A stretch of 64,000 nucleotides of DNA from the NCBI GenBank assembly GCA_902791215.1, contig CADAUZ010000026.1, forward strand, positions 1-64,000. The letters run 5' to 3'. Below, one piece after another: positions 56,088 through 64,000 of this stretch (position 1 is the first letter of the stretch; each line of letters opens with the position of its first letter). This stretch comes from Oscillospiraceae bacterium. GTDB lineage: Bacteria > Bacillota > Clostridia > Oscillospirales > Oscillospiraceae. The position numbers were made by a program, and so were the translations under genes. The notes under the pieces were generated by a model. It was given only the letters and a program-made list of their open reading frames with translations. It made no database searches and was not told the DNA's origin.

Positions 56088-56942
56088 TTGAAAACCTACA
56101 ACGAACTGTACATCAATACCCGCAACACCTTAAAGCGCGCTGAGATCGAAGCATACGCCCTCGAGGCGCGGGTCCTGGTGGCTTCTGCCGCCGGGAAGAC
56201 CGTGCAGCAGCTTCTGCGCGACCTGAACCTCTACACCACCGACAAGGTGGAGGCACTGGTGCAGGAGTATACCGAGCGGCGGCTCAAGGGTGAGCCCGTG
56301 GCCTATATCACCGGGGACTGGGAGTTTTACGGCCTGCCCATGAAGGTGACGAAGGACGTGCTGATCCCGCGCACCGACACGGAGCTGCTGGTCGACCTCG
56401 CCAAGGAAGCGCTGACCGGCCGGAAGATGGACGCGCGTGTTCTCGACCTTTGCTGCGGCAGCGGCTGCATCACCTGCGCCGTCGGCCACGAGCTGCCCGC
56501 GACAAAGCTGGTGGCGGTCGATTTGAGCGCAAGCGCTCTCGAGGTCTGCCGCCAGAACGTGAACTTAAACCGCCTGACCACCCGCGTTATATGCATGCAG
56601 GCCGACGCCCTCGCCTCTCCCCCGCTGGGGATCGGAAGCTTTGACCTCATCGTGTCCAATCCCCCCTATATCGCCACCGATGAAATCCGGACGCTCGACC
56701 GCTCGGTGAAGGATTACGAGCCGATCTGGGCCCTCGACGGCGGCAAGGACGGGCTGCGCTTTTACAAGGGCATCATCAAGCACTGGAAGTCCCTCCTGCG
56801 CCCGGACGGCCTGCTGATCTTCGAGGTCGGCGAGGGCCAGGCCGACACGGTCGCCGACATGATGATGGCCGCGGGTTTTGCCGCCAGCACTGTGCATAAG
56901 GACACACGAGGCGTGCTGAGAGCGGTAGTCGGGAGAATGTAG
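56088..56942 (+). CDS. prmC: Release factor glutamine methyltransferase
   Basis: 284 aa. N-terminal helical recognition domain, PRTDTELLVDLA, SAM motif VLDLCCGSGCITCAV and catalytic SNPPYIA. Known: N5-methylates the GGQ glutamine of RF1 and RF2. TTG start with GGGGGAG upstream. The usual neighbour prfA is absent; repeat R10 follows two bases after the stop, then recA. Confidence 0.93.
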   Translation: MKTYNELYINTRNTLKRAEIEAYALEARVLVASAAGKTVQQLLRDLNLYTTDKVEALVQEYTERRLKGEPVAYITGDWEFYGLPMKVTKDVLIPRTDTELLVDLAKEALTGRKMDARVLDLCCGSGCITCAVGHELPATKLVAVDLSASALEVCRQNVNLNRLTTRVICMQADALASPPLGIGSFDLIVSNPPYIATDEIRTLDRSVKDYEPIWALDGGKDGLRFYKGIIKHWKSLLRPDGLLIFEVGEGQADTVADMMMAAGFAASTVHKDTRGVLRAVVGRM

Positions 56943-56944
56943 AA

Positions 56945-57087
56945 TTTGGCTCCCTCCCAGAGGGAGCTGGCACGGCGCGTGTATGTCCGCGCCGTGACTG
57001 AGGGAGTCGTCGGTTGACGGGCAAACCCCTTCCACCGCTGAAGCGGTCCCCCTCCCCCAAACGCCGCAAGCGGCTGGGGGAGGCAAG
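56945..57087 (+). repeat. Modular repeat R10
   Basis: 143 bp, TTTGGCTCCC to GGGGGAGGCAAG; CACGGCGCG/CGCGCCGTG stem with a different loop, and ACCGCT-GA-AGCGGT as second hairpin. Lies between prmC and recA; no LexA-type CGAAC-N4-GTTCG box is visible there. Confidence 0.85.
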
Positions 57088-57130
57088 TATTATAAACATC
57101 GCCGCTCTTGCGGCAGATTGGAGAATAACA

Positions 57131-58249
57131 ATGGCTGAAAAGAAAAAGGTTCCCGCGGTTGTCGCGCCGGCAAACGCCGACAAAAAGAAGGCGCTGGAAA
57201 CCGCCATCGCCAAAATTGAAAAAGACTACGGCAAGGGCACCATCATGCGCCTGGGCGACGATATCAACGTAAACGTCGAGGCGCTGTCCACAGGCTCCCT
57301 GGCCCTGGACCTGGCCCTCGGCATCGGCGGCATCCCCAGAGGCCGCATCATTGAGATCTACGGCCCCGAGGCAAGCGGCAAGACCACCCTGGCCCTGCAC
57401 GCGGTCGCCTCCGCCCAGAAGGCGGGCGGCGAGGCCGCTTACATCGACGTGGAGCACGCCCTCGAGCCCGCTTACGCGAGAGCCCTCGGCGTGGATATCG
57501 ACAGCCTTCTCATCTCCCAGCCCGATACCGGCGAGCAGGCCCTCGACATTGCCGAGTCCCTGGTGCGCTCCGGCGCTGTGGACGTGGTGGTCATCGACTC
57601 CGTCGCGGCCCTCATCCCGCGCGTCGAGCTCGAGGGCGAGGTGGGCGACACCGTGGTCGGCGCGCTTGCCCGTCTCATGAGCCAGGCCATGCGCCGCCTT
57701 GCGGGCGCGATCTCCAAGAATAACTGCACCGTCATCTTCATCAACCAACTGCGCCAGAAGATCGGCGTCATGTACGGCAACCCCGAGACCACCCCCGGCG
57801 GCCTCGCCCTCAAATATTACGCGAGCGTGCGCATCGACGTGCGGCGTATCGAGACCCTCAAGGTCAACGGCGAGATGGTCGGCAACCGCACCCGCGCCAA
57901 GGTCGTCAAGAACAAGGTTGCGCCCCCCTTCCGCGAGGCGGAGTTCGACATCATGTACGGCGAGGGCATCTCCAAGATCGGCGAGATCGTCGATCTCGGC
58001 GTGAAGCTTGAGATCATCGACAAGGCCGGCGCCTGGTTCACCGTGGACGGCAACCGCATCCAGGGCCGCGACGGCGTCAAGCAATACCTCGCCGACAACC
58101 CCGAGGTCTGCGACAAGATCGAGCAGGAGATCCGCGACAACGCCCACAAGCTCATGAGCCCCCAGGCCATGAAAGCCGCCATGGCCTCCGGCCGCGCCGC
58201 CCCCGCCCCCGCTCTCGACGTGAGTGCGGCGGACTTTGAGGAGGACTAA
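57131..58249 (+). CDS. recA: Recombinase RecA
   Basis: 372 aa. Walker [10 protein letters not shown], Walker [12 protein letters not shown]1/L2 loops including GNPETTPGG, and the acidic tail DFEED. ATG 57131 follows GGAG; a frame extended upstream passes through repeat R10 and is rejected. Known: strand exchange and SOS coprotease. recX follows after 9 bp. Confidence 0.98.
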   Translation: MAEKKKVPAVVAPANADKKKALETAIAKIEKDYGKGTIMRLGDDINVNVEALSTGSLALDLALGIGGIPRGRIIEIYGPEASGKTTLALHAVASAQKAGGEAAYIDVEHALEPAYARALGVDIDSLLISQPDTGEQALDIAESLVRSGAVDVVVIDSVAALIPRVELEGEVGDTVVGALARLMSQAMRRLAGAISKNNCTVIFINQLRQKIGVMYGNPETTPGGLALKYYASVRIDVRRIETLKVNGEMVGNRTRAKVVKNKVAPPFREAEFDIMYGEGISKIGEIVDLGVKLEIIDKAGAWFTVDGNRIQGRDGVKQYLADNPEVCDKIEQEIRDNAHKLMSPQAMKAAMASGRAAPAPALDVSAADFEED

Positions 58250-58258
58250 GCCCTGCCC

Positions 58259-58873
58259 ATGCGCATCACATCCCTGAAACAGACCACCGCCGAGCATGTG
58301 ACGGTGGTGCTGGAGGACGAAAGTGAGGTCAAGACGACCCTCGGCACCGTGACCGAGCTGCGGCTGTTCGCCGGGCGGGAGCTTTCGGACCGCGACATGG
58401 ACATCCTGCGGCGGGAGTCGAAGAAGGCCCTCAGCCGGGAAAAGGCGCTGGAGCTTGTGTCGCAGCGGCAGATGTCGGCAAGGGAGCTGAATAAAAAGCT
58501 GCGCGACAAGGGCGCGGACGAGGAGACTGCCGATTACTGCGTGCAGTGGATCCTCGAACGCGGTTTGATCGACGAGGAGCGCTACGCCGCTGCGATTGTG
58601 CGCCACTACGCCGCGAAGGGCTACGGCGAGGGGCGCGTGCGCCAGGAGCTTATGCGCCGCGGCGTGCCGCGCGACTTATGGGACGACGCCCTTTCGGAGA
58701 TGCCGGAGGACACGTCCAGGCTCGACCGCCTGGTGGCGTCGAAGCTGCGCGATCCCGGAGGCCGGGACGCGGTGCGAAAGCTCTCCGCCTCCCTCTGCCG
58801 CCGCGGCTACAGCGGCGAGGAGATCCGCGAGGCGCTGGAGCGGGCAAGAGCGTCTTTTGACTATGAGGAATAA
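58259..58873 (+). CDS. recX: RecX regulatory protein
   Basis: 204 aa. Three-helix repeats: LSREKALELVSQRQMSARELNKKL (shown only by start and end), GLIDEERYAAAIVRHYA, GYSGEEIREAL. Known: modulates RecA filaments. A beta-rich N-terminus of about 55 residues is present, as in other Firmicutes. Between recA and rimO in one operon. Confidence 0.92.
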   Translation: MRITSLKQTTAEHVTVVLEDESEVKTTLGTVTELRLFAGRELSDRDMDILRRESKKALSREKALELVSQRQMSARELNKKLRDKGADEETADYCVQWILERGLIDEERYAAAIVRHYAAKGYGEGRVRQELMRRGVPRDLWDDALSEMPEDTSRLDRLVASKLRDPGGRDAVRKLSASLCRRGYSGEEIREALERARASFDYEE

Positions 58874-58876
58874 GCT

Positions 58877-60208
58877 ATGGAAGCGACGAATAAAAGCTTT
58901 GCAATGATTTCCCTGGGCTGTGCCAAGAACCTGGTCAACAGCGAGCAGATGCTGTATCTGATGAGCGAGGCGGGCTTCACGCTCTTGCCGGACCCGGACG
59001 GGGCCGACCTTGTGATCGTGAACACCTGCGGCTTCATCGACGCCGCGAAATCCGAGGCCATCGACAACATCCTCGAGATGGCGGAGCTCAAAAAGGCGGG
59101 GCGTCTCGGCGGCATCATCGTGACGGGGTGCCTGTCCGAGCGCTACAAGGACACGATCCTCAATGAGCTGCCCGAGATCGACGCGGTGCTCGGCATCAGC
59201 AATTTTAAAGACATCGTCTTTGCGGCAAACGCCGTCCTCGAGCGGCGCGCGTGCAGCCTCTTTTCCGACCAGAGCGCGCCGGTGGACGAGATCCCCCGCG
59301 TCGTGACCACCGGGCCGGGCTGGGCGTATCTCCGGATCGCCGAGGGCTGCAACAACTTCTGCGCCTTCTGCGCCATCCCCTTCATCCGGGGCCGCTACCG
59401 CTCACGGAGCATGGAGAACATCCTGGAGGAAGCGCGGGACCTCGCCGCGCACGGGGTGAAGGAGCTCATCGTCATCGCCCAGGACATCACCCGCTACGGC
59501 ACTGATCTCTACGGGAAACGCTGTCTCGCGGAGCTGTGCCAGAAGCTCTCGGAGATTGAGGGCATCCGGTGGCTGCGGCTTCACTATCTGTATGTGGATC
59601 AGTTCGACGAGGAACTGATCGACGAGATCGCGAACAACCCCAAGATCGTCAAGTATCTCGATATCCCCATCCAGCATATCAACGATACGATCCTCAAGCG
59701 CATGAACCGCCGCGGCACGGGCGCGGATATCCGCAGGCTCTTCAAGACGCTGCGCGAGCGCATCCCCGGTCTGGTGCTGCGCACAAGCCTGATCGCGGGT
59801 CTCCCCGGCGAGGAGGAGGCCGAGTTTGAGGAGCTGTGCGAGTTTCTGAAAGATGCCCGTATCGAGCGTGTCGGCGTCTTCCCCTTCTCCCCCGAGGAAG
59901 GGACCCCCGCCGCGCAGATGGAGCATGTGGACCTTGAGGAAGCGCAGCGCAGGGCCGATCTGATCCTCGAGCTCCAGGCCCCGATCATGGAGGACTTCTG
60001 TCAAAGCTTTGTGGGCAAAACCATCGACGTGCTGTGCGAGGGCTTCGACGAGGAGAGCCGGAGCTGGTATGGCCGCTCTTACGCCGATTCCCCCGACATC
60101 GACGGGCAGGTCTTCTTTGACGGGCCGGGACGTGAGGGCGAAATGCAGCGCGTCGTGATCGACGACACCGACGACGGCCTGCTCTTTGGGCATTTGGAGG
60201 AGGAGTGA
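58877..60208 (+). CDS. rimO: Ribosomal protein S12 methylthiotransferase
   Basis: 443 aa. N-terminal UPF0004 domain with SLGCAKNLVNSE, VNTCGFIDAAK and VTGCLSERY (auxiliary cluster cysteines), radical SAM motif CNNFCAFCAIP, C-terminal TRAM domain. Known: methylthiolates S12 Asp. Three bases after recX and overlapping the pgsA upstream region. Confidence 0.95.
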   Translation: MEATNKSFAMISLGCAKNLVNSEQMLYLMSEAGFTLLPDPDGADLVIVNTCGFIDAAKSEAIDNILEMAELKKAGRLGGIIVTGCLSERYKDTILNELPEIDAVLGISNFKDIVFAANAVLERRACSLFSDQSAPVDEIPRVVTTGPGWAYLRIAEGCNNFCAFCAIPFIRGRYRSRSMENILEEARDLAAHGVKELIVIAQDITRYGTDLYGKRCLAELCQKLSEIEGIRWLRLHYLYVDQFDEELIDEIANNPKIVKYLDIPIQHINDTILKRMNRRGTGADIRRLFKTLRERIPGLVLRTSLIAGLPGEEEAEFEELCEFLKDARIERVGVFPFSPEEGTPAAQMEHVDLEEAQRRADLILELQAPIMEDFCQSFVGKTIDVLCEGFDEESRSWYGRSYADSPDIDGQVFFDGPGREGEMQRVVIDDTDDGLLFGHLEEE

Positions 60209-60210
60209 GC

Positions 60211-60732
60211 ATGAACACTACTGCCAACAAAATCACCATTGCGCGCATCGCGCTGATCCCGGTATTCCTGGTGCTTTGCTACACCGGTCACCGCATCGCC
60301 GCCACGGTCGTCTTTATCCTCGCAAGCCTCTCGGACCTGCTGGACGGCTACATCGCCCGGCACTACAACCAGATCTCCAACTTCGGCAAGTTCATGGACC
60401 CGCTGGCAGACAAGATGCTGGTGCTGTCGGCCATGTGCTTTCTGGTGGAGAAGGGGCAGATGCCCGGCTGGGTCGTGGCCGTGGTGCTGTTCCGGGAGTT
60501 TGCGGTGTCCGGCCTGCGCCTTGTCGCCGCCGAGCGCCAGCGCGTCATCGCCGCCGCCTGGTCCGGCAAGGTCAAGACCACCTGTACGATGGTGGGCCTG
60601 TGCTTCGTGCTGGTGTTCACGCAGTTCGAGTGGCTGAACATGCTCGTCTCCGCTGTGATCCTGATTACGACGATCTACTCCGGCGTCGAGTATTTTATGA
60701 AGAACAAGGACGTATTTAAGGACGCGGATTGA
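60211..60732 (+). CDS. pgsA: CDP-diacylglycerol-glycerol-3-phosphate phosphatidyltransferase
   Basis: 173 aa with about five membrane helices. Complete CDP-alcohol phosphotransferase motif: DLLDGYIAR, then GKFMDPLADK. Known: makes phosphatidylglycerol phosphate in the membrane. ATG 60211 follows GGAGGAGGAG, within the end of rimO. Confidence 0.93.
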   Translation: MNTTANKITIARIALIPVFLVLCYTGHRIAATVVFILASLSDLLDGYIARHYNQISNFGKFMDPLADKMLVLSAMCFLVEKGQMPGWVVAVVLFREFAVSGLRLVAAERQRVIAAAWSGKVKTTCTMVGLCFVLVFTQFEWLNMLVSAVILITTIYSGVEYFMKNKDVFKDAD

Positions 60733-60760
60733 CATTTCGGCAAAAGCCAGCTTGCATATC

Positions 60761-60930
60761 GGCCCCCTTGCACCTGGGCCCTTTATGGGTCTAAAGGGGG
60801 CTGGCACAGCGCGTCTCACGCAAGCGCTGTGACTGGGGGATACAGTTCTTGGGAAGCGCTCAAAAAACGCGCGTTCTTGTATTCCTCCGTCAGCTCGCAG
60901 GCTCGCTGCCACCTCCCTTTAGGCAAGGGA
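60761..60930 (+). repeat. Modular repeat R11 (divergent)
   Basis: Starts 28 bp after pgsA. CACAGCG/CGCTGTG stem with the loop CGTCTCACGCAAG also found in R8; right edge CCCTTTAGGCAAGGGAGG. Confidence 0.75.
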
Positions 60931-61003
60931 GGCATCGCTTCCCACCACCTGAAAAAATATAGTTCTGTTGAAACCACTACCGCATATAAAGGAGTTAATA
61001 TCA

Positions 61004-62455
61004 ATGATCCTGTACAATTCCGCCTCGCGCAAACGGGAAGAGTTCGTTCCCAACGATCCCAGCCTTGTCAAGATGTACACCTGCGGCCCGACGGTCTACC
61101 ACTTCGCGCACATCGGCAACCTCCGCTCCTACATCATGGAGGACATCCTGGAGAAGTACCTGCGCTACACGGGCTACAACGTCAAGCGCGTCATGAACAT
61201 CACCGACGTCGGCCACCTCACCTCCGACGCCGACGAGGGCGAGGACAAGATGCTCAAGGGCGCAAAGCGCGAGCACAAGTCCGTCATGGAGATCGCGCAG
61301 TATTACACCGACGCCTTCTTCGACGACTGCAAAAAGCTCAACATCAAGACCCCCGATGTGGTCGAGCCCGCCACCCACTGCATCGACGATTACATCAAGA
61401 TCATCACCAGGCTCATGGACACGGGCTACGCCTACTTTGCCGGCGGCAACGTGTACTTTGATACCTCCAAGCTCGAGCGCTACTACGTCTTCAACGACTT
61501 CAAGGAAGAGGACCTGAACGTCGGCGTGCGCGAGGGCGTGGAGGAAGATACCAACAAGCGCAACAAGAACGACTTTGTGCTGTGGTTCACCAAGTCCAAG
61601 TTTGAGGACCAGGCCCTCAAGTGGGATTCCCCCTGGGGCGTCGGCTACCCCGGCTGGCACATCGAGTGCTCCGGCATCTCCATGAAGCACCTGGGCGAAA
61701 ACATCGACATCCACTGCGGCGGCATTGACAACGCCTTCCCCCACCACACCAATGAAATCGCCCAGTCTGAGGCCTATCTGGGCCATCCCTGGGTCAAATA
61801 CTGGATGCATGTCCTCCACCTGAACACCACTTCCGGAAAAATGAGCAAGTCCAGCGGCGAGTTTCTGACCGTGTCGCTGCTCGAGCAGAAGGGCTACGAT
61901 CCCCTCGCCTACCGCTTCTTCTGCCTGCAGAGCCACTACCGCAAGAGCCTGGTGTTCACCTGGGAAAACCTCGACAACGCCCAGGGCGCGTACAATAAGC
62001 TCATCGCCCGCATCGCCGCATTGAAGCCCGAGGACGGGGAAGTCGACGAGGCGGCCTACAATGAGCTTGACCAGAAGTTCCGCGCCGCGATGGACAACGA
62101 CCTCAACTCCTCCCTTGCGGTCACGGCGCTGTACGATGTGCTCAAGGCCAAGACCAACGACGTAACCAAGCTCAAGGCCATCGGCGCGTTTGACACCGTG
62201 CTGGGTCTGAGCCTGCTGGAGAAAGCAGCTGTGAAGCGCGAGGAGCTCAAGCGCCAGCAGGTCGCAGCGGGACAGTTCACCGTTGTGTCCGAGTCTGGAG
62301 AGAGCGACGCCGAGGTTGAGGCAAAGATCATGGCCCGCCAGGACGCGAAGAAGGCCAAGAACTTCGCCGAGGCCGACCGCATCCGCGACGAGCTCAAGGC
62401 CGCCGGCATCGAGGTCACCGACATCCCCCACGGCGCCAAGTGGAAGAGAATTTAA
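61004..62455 (+). CDS. cysS: Cysteinyl-tRNA synthetase
   Basis: 483 aa. MYTCGPTVYHFAHIGN (zinc Cys and HIGH), GWHIECSGISMKHLG and HHTNEIAQSEA (zinc and Cys pocket), KMSKSSG (KMSKS) and the C-terminal DALR-like helices. ATG 61004 follows AAAGGAG. No T-box leader is visible; R11 fills the upstream gap. Confidence 0.97.
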   Translation: MILYNSASRKREEFVPNDPSLVKMYTCGPTVYHFAHIGNLRSYIMEDILEKYLRYTGYNVKRVMNITDVGHLTSDADEGEDKMLKGAKREHKSVMEIAQYYTDAFFDDCKKLNIKTPDVVEPATHCIDDYIKIITRLMDTGYAYFAGGNVYFDTSKLERYYVFNDFKEEDLNVGVREGVEEDTNKRNKNDFVLWFTKSKFEDQALKWDSPWGVGYPGWHIECSGISMKHLGENIDIHCGGIDNAFPHHTNEIAQSEAYLGHPWVKYWMHVLHLNTTSGKMSKSSGEFLTVSLLEQKGYDPLAYRFFCLQSHYRKSLVFTWENLDNAQGAYNKLIARIAALKPEDGEVDEAAYNELDQKFRAAMDNDLNSSLAVTALYDVLKAKTNDVTKLKAIGAFDTVLGLSLLEKAAVKREELKRQQVAAGQFTVVSESGESDAEVEAKIMARQDAKKAKNFAEADRIRDELKAAGIEVTDIPHGAKWKRI

Positions 62456-62470
62456 GACGATAAGACGCAG

Positions 62471-62506
62471 ACAGCGCCGCACAATTCGTGCGGCGCTGTT
62501 GTTGTT
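62471..62506 (+). terminator. Terminator of cysS
   Basis: Perfect 12-bp stem ACAGCGCCGCAC/GTGCGGCGCTGT followed by TGTTGTTT. Confidence 0.92.
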
Positions 62507-62512
62507 TATCTG

Positions 62513-62806
62513 TTAAATTGCCATGCTGTCATAGGCGTAGCTGTCCCGGTAAACGGTCTCCGGGGCAATGTCGATTTCTCCGTCGTTCCATGTGATTATG
62601 CCATGGAACAGTACCGGATTTTGGAATATTTTTTCGTCTCTGAGCGGCGCGAAGGCCGGGCCTTCAAGCAATGTTGTATCAAACAGACGTTTTTCCCCGG
62701 TGGAGAACGTCACCAGCATCATACCGCCGCGCAGGGGCTTTGCCTCCGTGACCCGAATGCCGTCCTGCATCCCACCTGCATAACAAATACCATTGAGAAT
62801 GTACAT
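62513..62806 (-). CDS. DUF2442 protein (putative antitoxin partner)
   Basis: 97 aa. VTEAKPLRGGMMLVTFSTGEKRLFD and APLRDEKIFQNP...ITWNDGEIDIAPETVY (quoted in part) fit DUF2442. Known: often encoded beside DUF4160, and the pair is predicted to be a toxin-antitoxin module. Starts 9 bp after the DUF4160 stop. Confidence 0.82.
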   Translation of the reverse strand: MYILNGICYAGGMQDGIRVTEAKPLRGGMMLVTFSTGEKRLFDTTLLEGPAFAPLRDEKIFQNPVLFHGIITWNDGEIDIAPETVYRDSYAYDSMAI

Positions 62807-62815
62807 AAACTTCCC

Positions 62816-63082
62816 TCAATTCATCGGCGGAATCTTATCGAAATGTTCGCCTCTGACCGCCAGGTTCCACGCTTTATAGGCTTCTTCCTCATGGAACGCA
62901 AGCCAGCCCGCTACGATTTTCAACTGTTTGTGCGGGAGAGACCCGGCCAAGAGCTCGCCGTCGATCGCAATTGCCGCCTCATAATCACCATAGTAAACAT
63001 GGACATGGGGCTTGTTGTGCTGTCCGATGTCCCGGAACAGCATATAGATTACCATTCCCCCGAATCGGCTCAGTTCAGGCAT
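62816..63082 (-). CDS. DUF4160 protein (putative toxin partner)
   Basis: 88 aa. ELSRFGGMVIYMLFRDIGQHN and PHVHVYYGDYEAAIAIDG, with HVHV and KPH typical of DUF4160. First gene of a two-gene operon with DUF2442. GGAGG and GGGAG precede the start. The role is predicted from genome context only. Confidence 0.82.
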   Translation of the reverse strand: MPELSRFGGMVIYMLFRDIGQHNKPHVHVYYGDYEAAIAIDGELLAGSLPHKQLKIVAGWLAFHEEEAYKAWNLAVRGEHFDKIPPMN

Positions 63083-63130
63083 AACGCTTCACGCTCCCTT
63101 CCTCCGGAATAATAGTCAAATCTCACTTTT

Positions 63131-63160
63131 AGAATACCACAAAAGCATGGGAAAGTACAA
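63131..63160 (-). promoter_or_regulatory. Promoter of the DUF4160-DUF2442 pair
   Basis: Minus strand TTGTAC (63155-63160), 18-bp spacer, TATTCT (63131-63136). Confidence 0.55.
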
Positions 63161-63171
63161 CGAAAATCCCT

Positions 63172-64000
63172 TTATTTTTCTTCTCCCTGTATAGACGTGA
63201 GCGGGATCTGTTTGAGATCCCAGGCCCCGTCCGGGTGGATGGTGATGAGCTCCGCGCCGCGCTGGGCGGTGTCGTTCTCGATGCCCGGCATGGCGAGATA
63301 GTCGATGCTCATGCCGTAGGTCAGGCGAATGCCTTTGTACTCCAGCGACATGTTGTTGTAGTGGTCATGCCCGCAGAAAACGCCCTTGGTGCTGCCGAGC
63401 TTGAGGATGCGGTCGAAGAGCTTGCTCGGGTAGTCGGAGCAGCAGACCTTGTCGATCATCTGCTCTCCGTTTTCGCCGAAGTAATATTTGACCTCGTCGC
63501 TGCCCGCCTCGTAGAGCTCGTAGGCGGTGCGGTACTGCTGGAGGGGGATGTGGAAGAAGATCATGGAGGGGACCGTGTGCCCCGCCTCTTTATTCAGACG
63601 CTCCACCTGGGCGGCGTACCAGTCCACCTGGTCGTCGTGGATGTAGTCATAGACGTTGATGCCCTCGCCGGTGTAGGCGTTGGAGTCGAGCAGGAAGAGG
63701 CCGGTGTTGAGCGTGCCGTCGGCGTTTCTCAGCTCGATGAGCTGGTTGTTGCGCCCGGTGATCTCCGGCTGGGTGTAGGGGTAGAGCAGCACGCCGGAGG
63801 TCTTGAAGGACAGGGACATGTACACATCGTTGAGAGATTCCCGGTCCATGGAGGCGATGCTCTCGGTATCGTGGTTGCCGTAGGTGAAGGCCCAGGGCAC
63901 GCCGACATTGCGCATAAAGGCCGCAAACTGGTTGACCGGGGCGGAGTTATTGAGCGACATGGACATGATGCCGAGCGGGAAGCACAGGTCCCCCGTCACG
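63172..64000 (-). CDS. Metallophosphoesterase, partial (C-terminal part)
   Basis: 276 codons visible; the start lies beyond the right edge. Calcineurin-like signature: VTGDLC at the edge (GDxx), YGNHD, FFHIPL and GVFCGHDHYNN. The longer spacing and the YPYTQPEITGRNNQLIEL insert are typical of the secreted or membrane-linked clostridial phosphoesterases. Substrate unknown. Confidence 0.88.
   Translation of the reverse strand, partial: VTGDLCFPLGIMSMSLNNSAPVNQFAAFMRNVGVPWAFTYGNHDTESIASMDRESLNDVYMSLSFKTSGVLLYPYTQPEITGRNNQLIELRNADGTLNTGLFLLDSNAYTGEGINVYDYIHDDQVDWYAAQVERLNKEAGHTVPSMIFFHIPLQQYRTAYELYEAGSDEVKYYFGENGEQMIDKVCCSDYPSKLFDRILKLGSTKGVFCGHDHYNNMSLEYKGIRLTYGMSIDYLAMPGIENDTAQRGAELITIHPDGAWDLKQIPLTSIQGEEK

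Noticed and set aside
60733-61003. T-box leader before cysS
   Set aside because: No T-box core or specifier stem recognised; the gap is repeat R11.

Overview
The window looks like a chromosomal segment of a GC-rich, Gram-positive member of the Clostridia, most likely an Oscillospirales/Oscillospiraceae-type gut anaerobe. The evidence is the gene set (NrdR, the TIGR03960/TIGR03936 radical SAM pair, an M50 protease, VanW, DUF1385-prmC, YlmH, a RecA-RecX-RimO-PgsA run), strong AGGAGG ribosome sites with occasional TTG starts, canonical TTGACA-17-TATAAT promoters, and lipoproteins with no outer-membrane genes. The assignment is inferred from gene content, not from a 16S gene; I saw no rRNA, tRNA or CRISPR array.

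Layout. 1-1666 is accessory: tandem IS-end-like repeats, two small overlapping ORFs and a WYL regulator. 1.7-7.4 kb holds a secreted 5'-nucleotidase, an amino-sugar group (glmM, a GlmU-like acyltransferase, a divergent NagB homologue) and a YetF/DUF4363 pair. 7.5-16.1 kb holds nrdR, a glycogen operon (glgA plus a GH13 enzyme), an Ig-like anchored surface protein, vanW and dut. 16.4-24.4 kb holds an OhrR-type regulator with a glutathione peroxidase, then a surface-polysaccharide operon (tandem GT4, polymerase/ligase-like membrane protein, GT2, acetyltransferase) and a separate GT2. 24.5-35.7 kb is core: rplS, the radical SAM/M50 operon, rpoC and rpoB. 36-38.7 kb holds a RelB/YafQ toxin-antitoxin locus whose toxin is broken by a small palindromic insertion, and a two-component system. 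38.8-39.3 kb is a compact sense/antisense locus that looks like a type I toxin-antitoxin module. 39.4-47.2 kb holds a sugar ABC importer without its ATPase, and an HlyD-like adaptor with a MacB-core-like protein. 47.8-64 kb holds pepT, a translational GTPase fused to a YacP/Rae1-type NYN nuclease and overlapping ylmH, a second two-component system, DUF1385-prmC, recA-recX-rimO-pgsA, cysS, a DUF4160/DUF2442 pair and a truncated phosphoesterase.

Two things stand out. (1) A family of modular GC-rich palindromic repeats (about 12 copies, 45-430 bp) sits almost always within 30 bp downstream of a stop codon. Its internal hairpins differ in sequence between copies but keep pairing through compensatory changes, so structure rather than sequence appears to be conserved. 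Long copies have overwritten the 3' ends of gpx and ylmH. (2) The translational GTPase-NYN fusion joined to the ribosome quality-control protein YlmH, with a promoter placed for a leaderless mRNA, suggests a ribosome-rescue unit. The type I TA-like locus at 38.8-39.3 kb is the best candidate for an undescribed small system.
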